From an uncultured Bacilli bacterium (GTDB lineage Bacteria > Bacillota_I > Bacilli_A > ML615J-28 > CAG-313), in the NCBI GenBank assembly GCA_934098295.1, contig CAKONV010000008.1, positions 1-64,000 of the forward strand: a stretch of 64,000 bases of DNA. The letters are read 5' to 3'. Below, piece by piece: positions 60,868-64,000 of this stretch. The first letter of the stretch is position 1. The number at the start of each line of letters is the position of its first letter. Position numbers and translations under genes: made by a program. Below the pieces are notes generated by a model. That model was given only the letters and a program-made list of their open reading frames with translations, made no database searches and was not told the origin of the DNA.

Positions 60868-60896
60868 ATTGTATCATAAAGTTAGTTAAAAGTAAA
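60868..60896 (-). promoter_or_regulatory. Promoter of the secreted-protein operon
   Basis: TTTACT-N17-TACAAT with TATGA before the -10, minus strand. Confidence 0.65.
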
Positions 60897-60965
60897 GAGT
60901 TTAAGGAATTTTTTTTAAAAGTTTTTTTATTTTGGTTTTTATTGTTTTTTGTTTCTAGCAGTTTT

Positions 60966-62330
60966 CTAAATATTTACTTTTTGATTTTTTCCTTCAAATC
61001 CTTTAGTCCAATCACAAAAGTTATAGTAGATAAAATATATTATGCTACTTATTCCCCAAGTTAAAGGGTAAGCTGTAAAGATAATTATGATATCATTTTT
61101 TATTTTTAAGGCTATGGTTATATATATTACTCGGACTACACACCATATTAATAACATGATTCCCATTGGTACAATGGCTTTACCGGCACCTCTACAAATG
61201 GCTGCTATACAGTGAGAGAAAGCTAATAGGAAGTAAAATAGGCAAATTGTTCGTGCTTGAGTTGTCGCATAGGCTATTACTTCTGGTTCCTTATTAAATA
61301 AGGAAGCTAAGAATGGCATAAATATAAACATGATTAAGCCTATTAGTTCTGCTAATATTAGTGAACAAACAATTCCAAATCTTGATCCTTTTTTGGCTCT
61401 TTCATAATTTTTGGCACCTAGGTTTTGACCAACAAAAGTTGTTAAGGCCATGGTAAAACAATTTACAGGTAGGAAAGCAAAGCCTTCTAGTTTTGCGTAT
61501 GTTCCACAACCGGCCATTGCGTTAGAACCAAATGAGTTAATGTTTGATTGAACAAATACATTAGCAAGAGCGATTACGGAGTTTTGGATTCCTGAAGGGA
61601 CACCATATTTGATTATTTGTTTTAACATTAAGGGGTCAAATTTAATTTCTTTAAATTTTACTTGATAGATGGTACCTTTTCTTAATAAGAAAAATAAACA
61701 TAAAATGGCACTTAAAACTTGGGAAATGGCTGTTGCTAGAGAAGCTGAGGCTACTCCTCCTTTAAATACTCCTATGAATAATAAATCCAATAAAACATTT
61801 AAAACAGAAGAAAAAATAAGATAGTATAAGCTTCTTTTACTGTTTCCTAAAGCGTTTAAGATTCCATTAAAAATGTTGTACATGACTACGCCTAAAGAGC
61901 CTAAAAAATACATTTGAAAATATTTAATTGATTCTGGTAAGACATCTTTATCAGTTTTCATTAGTTTTAGCATTACTGGGGCTAAGAAATATCCTAGTAC
62001 GGTTAAAATAATTCCTGATACTAGTCCAAAAGCAATATCTGTATGAATGGCTTTTCGCATGTTTTCATAGTCTCTAGCTCCAAAGTATTTAGATATTAAT
62101 ACGCTAGCACCCGTAGCCGTTCCAATGAAAAAGCTTGTAAATAAGAAAATTAAATTACCACTTGAAGATACGGCGGCTAAAGAATTTTTTCCAATAAAGT
62201 TACCAACAATTAAGGAATCAGCCGAATTATATAATTGTTGGAAAAGGTTACTAAATAAAATGGGGATAGCGAAAGTTATTATTACTTTCCAAGCTTTACC
62301 CTTTGTCATGTCTTGAGTATTCTGTTGCAT
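60966..62330 (-). CDS. MATE-family efflux transporter
   Basis: A 454-residue protein with twelve helices in two homologous halves. MATE features: PILFSNLFQQLYNSADSLIVGNFIGKNSLAAVSSSGN near the start, ATGASVLISKYFGARDYE, and the second-half GCGTYAKLEGFAFLPVNCFTMALTTFVGQNLGAKNYERAKKGSRFG. Transports drugs or cations by Na+ or H+ antiport; substrate unknown. A single gene between the leader region and tRNA-Thr. Confidence 0.95.
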   Translation of the reverse strand: MQQNTQDMTKGKAWKVIITFAIPILFSNLFQQLYNSADSLIVGNFIGKNSLAAVSSSGNLIFLFTSFFIGTATGASVLISKYFGARDYENMRKAIHTDIAFGLVSGIILTVLGYFLAPVMLKLMKTDKDVLPESIKYFQMYFLGSLGVVMYNIFNGILNALGNSKRSLYYLIFSSVLNVLLDLLFIGVFKGGVASASLATAISQVLSAILCLFFLLRKGTIYQVKFKEIKFDPLMLKQIIKYGVPSGIQNSVIALANVFVQSNINSFGSNAMAGCGTYAKLEGFAFLPVNCFTMALTTFVGQNLGAKNYERAKKGSRFGIVCSLILAELIGLIMFIFMPFLASLFNKEPEVIAYATTQARTICLFYFLLAFSHCIAAICRGAGKAIVPMGIMLLIWCVVRVIYITIALKIKNDIIIIFTAYPLTWGISSIIYFIYYNFCDWTKGFEGKNQKVNI

Positions 62331-62373
62331 ATATATTCCTTTTTCTTTCTAATATTATTTATAAATAAAAAGA

Positions 62374-62394
62374 CTCCTAATTGATAATTAGAAG
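62374..62394 (-). terminator. Terminator of tRNA-Thr
   Basis: TTCTAATT pairs with AATTAGGAG (one mismatch), then CTTTTTA on the minus strand, 30 bp after the tRNA. Confidence 0.65.
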
Positions 62395-62422
62395 GCAAAT
62401 TTATTGCTAATTGATAAGTTAA

Positions 62423-62498
62423 TGGTGCTAGCGATCAGAATCGAACTGACGACCTACTGATTACGGGTCAGTTGCTCTACCAACTGAGCTACTCTAGC
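62423..62498 (-). tRNA. tRNA-Thr (CGT) with C33
   Basis: Anticodon stem ACTGA/TCAGT encloses loop CCCGTAA, giving anticodon CGT. Position 33 is C instead of the near-universal T. Acceptor GCTAGAG/CGCTAGC has an A-G mismatch at the sixth pair. D-arm and T-arm (GTCAGTTCGATTCTGAT) are normal, CCA is encoded. Confidence 0.88.
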
Positions 62499-62509
62499 AC
62501 CTTACATAT

Positions 62510-62538
62510 ATTCTATCATATTTTTTATAAAAATACAA
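62510..62538 (-). promoter_or_regulatory. Promoter of tRNA-Thr
   Basis: TTGTAT-N17-TAGAAT with TATGA before the -10, minus strand. Confidence 0.7.
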
Positions 62539-62554
62539 GTTAAATACCAATTAG

Positions 62555-62755
62555 TTATTTCTTATCAAATAAATCTAGTATATTACTTATTTGCATCACA
62601 AGACCTACTATAAAGAAAAAGACAACGTGTGGAAAAAAATTATAGGCTCTTATGTTATTTTTCCTTACATATTATATTGAACAAAATATTGTTAATATAA
62701 CACAAGCTGTTATTACTAAAAGTGAACAAATTATTTTTAAGATTTTTTTAAGCAT
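62555..62755 (-). pseudogene. Small two-helix membrane protein gene with an internal stop
   Basis: Reading from the ATG at 62755: MLKKILKIICSLLVITACVI and ILTIFCSI, then TAA, then in the same frame YVRKNNIRAYNFFPHVVFFF and IVGLVMQISNILDLFDKK to a final stop. One nonsense codon splits a 66-residue two-helix protein. It is coupled to the HAD gene by TAATG. Confidence 0.65.
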
Positions 62756-63396
62756 TATATATATTGTAATACTTCCTTTGGTTTATTTATAATTATTTTA
62801 GCTTGAGCTTTTTTTAGTTCTTCTTTGGTTCTAAAGCCCCATGAGACGCTTAAGTAAGGAAGATGAGTATTTTCAGCAGTCTTTATATCAACTTCAGAAT
62901 CACCGATATATAATACTTTTTCTTTTTCTACTTTTAATAAGTTAATTGCGTAATTGCACATATCAGCTGCTGGTTTTTTATTTAATTCTTTTCTTTCACC
63001 AACTATCACATCAAACATATCACCAAAGTAGTTGTTTACAATTATTTTAGCTGCTTCTTCAAATTTGTTGGTGACAACACCTATTTTTATATTTCTTTGT
63101 TTTAGTTCTTTTAATAGTTCTAAAATGCCATCATATATTTCAATATGATCAGTGGCATGTTTTTCGTAGTGGGCTTTAAAAGTATCTAAGACTTGGGTTA
63201 AATTGTCGCAATCTTTAGGGGCAGCCTTATCAATTAATACTTTTACACCATTGCCGACAAAGCATCTTACTTCTTCTTTTGTTCTTGGCTTATACCCGTA
63301 ATAAGCTAAAGCATAATTAGTGCTTAGATATAAATCTTCTAAGGTATTAAGTAATGTTCCATCTAAATCAAATAGTATTGCTTGGTATTTATTCAT
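62755..63396 (-). CDS. HAD-family phosphatase (phosphoglycolate phosphatase-like)
   Basis: A 213-residue HAD hydrolase of subfamily IA. Motif I FDLDGTLLNTLEDLY (residues 9-23), motif II KIGVVTNKFEE (about 104), motif III/IV KKPAADMCNYAINLLKVEKEKVLYIGDSEVDIKTAENT (about 146-182). The cap is helical. Similar to Gph/PpaX; PpaX dephosphorylates PPi made by HPr kinase, Gph acts on phosphoglycolate. The exact substrate cannot be fixed. Shares TAATG with the downstream broken membrane protein ORF. Confidence 0.9.
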   Translation of the reverse strand: MNKYQAILFDLDGTLLNTLEDLYLSTNYALAYYGYKPRTKEEVRCFVGNGVKVLIDKAAPKDCDNLTQVLDTFKAHYEKHATDHIEIYDGILELLKELKQRNIKIGVVTNKFEEAAKIIVNNYFGDMFDVIVGERKELNKKPAADMCNYAINLLKVEKEKVLYIGDSEVDIKTAENTHLPYLSVSWGFRTKEELKKAQAKIIINKPKEVLQYI

Positions 63397-63482
63397 ATTA
63401 TCAACTCCACTAATATTATACCATTTTTTAGGGATGTTTTCATCTTTTGGCTTTTTTTGGTTTATTTTTTTATTAATCTTTC

Positions 63483-63511
63483 TTGCAAAAAATTATCAAA
63501 AGATGTATAAT
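63483..63511 (+). promoter_or_regulatory. Promoter of the right-end lipoprotein
   Basis: TTGCAA-N17-TATAAT on the plus strand, 35 bp before the lipoprotein start. Confidence 0.85.
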
Positions 63512-63546
63512 GTTAGCATATATATAGAAAGTTTGAGATAAATGAA

Positions 63547-64000
63547 ATGATGTTTAATAAACCTTTAAAAATGCGTTTTTGTTTTTTATTAACATGTGTA
63601 CTTTTATTAAGCTTACTTTTTTCAGCTAGTTGTAAAAGTAAAAACCCTTCCGATCATACCGATGATAAAAATAATGCTAATGGGGAAGTAAAAGAACTTA
63701 ATGTTACTACTAATCAAGATTATTATTTGATTGGTGATACTGTTAAATTTTCTATTGATAAATTTAGTTCTTTAGATGATTTTACAATTAGTTGTAGTGA
63801 TAAATTTGCCTTTGTTAAAAATGATGATAATACTTTTAAAGCTCGTAAGGTAGGAACTTTTAGTTTTACTTTTACTTATAACTTAAATCCTAGTCTTTCT
63901 AAAAGCATTGATGTTTCTACATATTCAAAATCTTTTTATGTTTACACAACTACTTCATCCATGTATGTTGGTGATAAGATTGACGTATACATTGAAGACT
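63547..64000 (+). CDS. Lipoprotein, partial (runs off the right edge)
   Basis: At least 151 residues visible. A signal (MRFCFLLTCVLLLSLLFSASC, written from its second Met) with lipobox FSASC, then a Lys/Asp/Asn linker and a Big/Ig-like beta domain (YYLIGDTVKFSIDKFSSLDD; KVGTFSFTFTY). A second repeat (SMYVGDKIDVYIED) begins at the edge, echoing the first (YYLIGDTVKFSID). The SD is weak; the first of two adjacent ATGs is chosen, but MRFCF is possible. Confidence 0.75.
   Translation, partial: MMFNKPLKMRFCFLLTCVLLLSLLFSASCKSKNPSDHTDDKNNANGEVKELNVTTNQDYYLIGDTVKFSIDKFSSLDDFTISCSDKFAFVKNDDNTFKARKVGTFSFTFTYNLNPSLSKSIDVSTYSKSFYVYTTTSSMYVGDKIDVYIED

Noticed and set aside
1..64000. CRISPR arrays, transposases, integrases, rRNA genes
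   Set aside because: I looked for regular direct repeats, DDE/recombinase motifs and rRNA sequences and saw none.

Overview
The window is AT-rich, uses the standard code (Trp is TGG, and TGA ends genes) and is almost entirely read from the minus strand. It looks like chromosome of a walled, endospore-forming, low-GC Bacillota. The evidence is CotJB/CotJC, a YtfJ/GerW sporulation protein, an FtsW/SpoVE-type SEDS protein, MurB and MurG, many lipoproteins, and sigma-A promoters of the TTGACA-N17-TATAAT type. Gene content fits an uncultured gut-associated member of the Bacilli (Erysipelotrichales / RF39 side); this placement is inference.

Layout. 0.1-1.1 kb: spore coat operon cotJB-cotJC. 1.1-4.2 kb: ftsW/spoVE-murG-murB. 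4.3-13.4 kb: one long operon, dnaE - ROK sugar kinase - phosphohexomutase - glucose-6-phosphate isomerase - tgt - lipoprotein, from a consensus promoter at 13.44 kb to a terminator at 4.3 kb. 13.6-17.7 kb: two coupled single-pass proteins with propeller-like ectodomains. 17.8-21.1 kb: ytxK-like methyltransferase, HI0933-family flavoprotein, ytfJ and ytfI-like (DUF2953). 21.2 kb: YidD on the plus strand. 21.9-27.9 kb: lipoprotein, overlapping rsuA and psuG, a secreted subtilase, a membrane protein, and pyrophosphatase behind an attenuator-like leader.

28-37.7 kb is the unusual part: about 9 kb of small lipoproteins, duplicated segments, chimeric pseudogenes, remnants of an MMPL transporter and a subtilase, and a repeated cassette. 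The cassette is a short structured leader with an intrinsic terminator, then a tiny ORF with a strong ribosome binding site, then lipoprotein genes. Two tiny-peptide families recur. The ppa leader looks like a distant member of the same leader family. 37.6-40.4 kb: a Fic protein with its own operator-like repeats and a broken XRE regulator, framed by a 34-bp near-repeat of a tRNA 3' flank, next to tRNA-Glu and tRNA-Ser.

40.5-64 kb: a plus-strand set (DUF1540, two thioredoxin-fold proteins, phytoene-desaturase-like flavoprotein), then housekeeping genes (YebC, an OAS-like nucleotidyltransferase, a PHP phosphatase, TypA/BipA), a cell-wall operon (VanZ-like, beta-lactamase-like, LD-carboxypeptidase), a ferrous iron operon feoA-feoA-feoB with three GTTAGC-N4-GCTAAC-type operators, a calcium P-type ATPase, an exported-protein operon with a structured leader, a MATE exporter, tRNA-Thr, a HAD phosphatase, and a lipoprotein that runs off the right edge.
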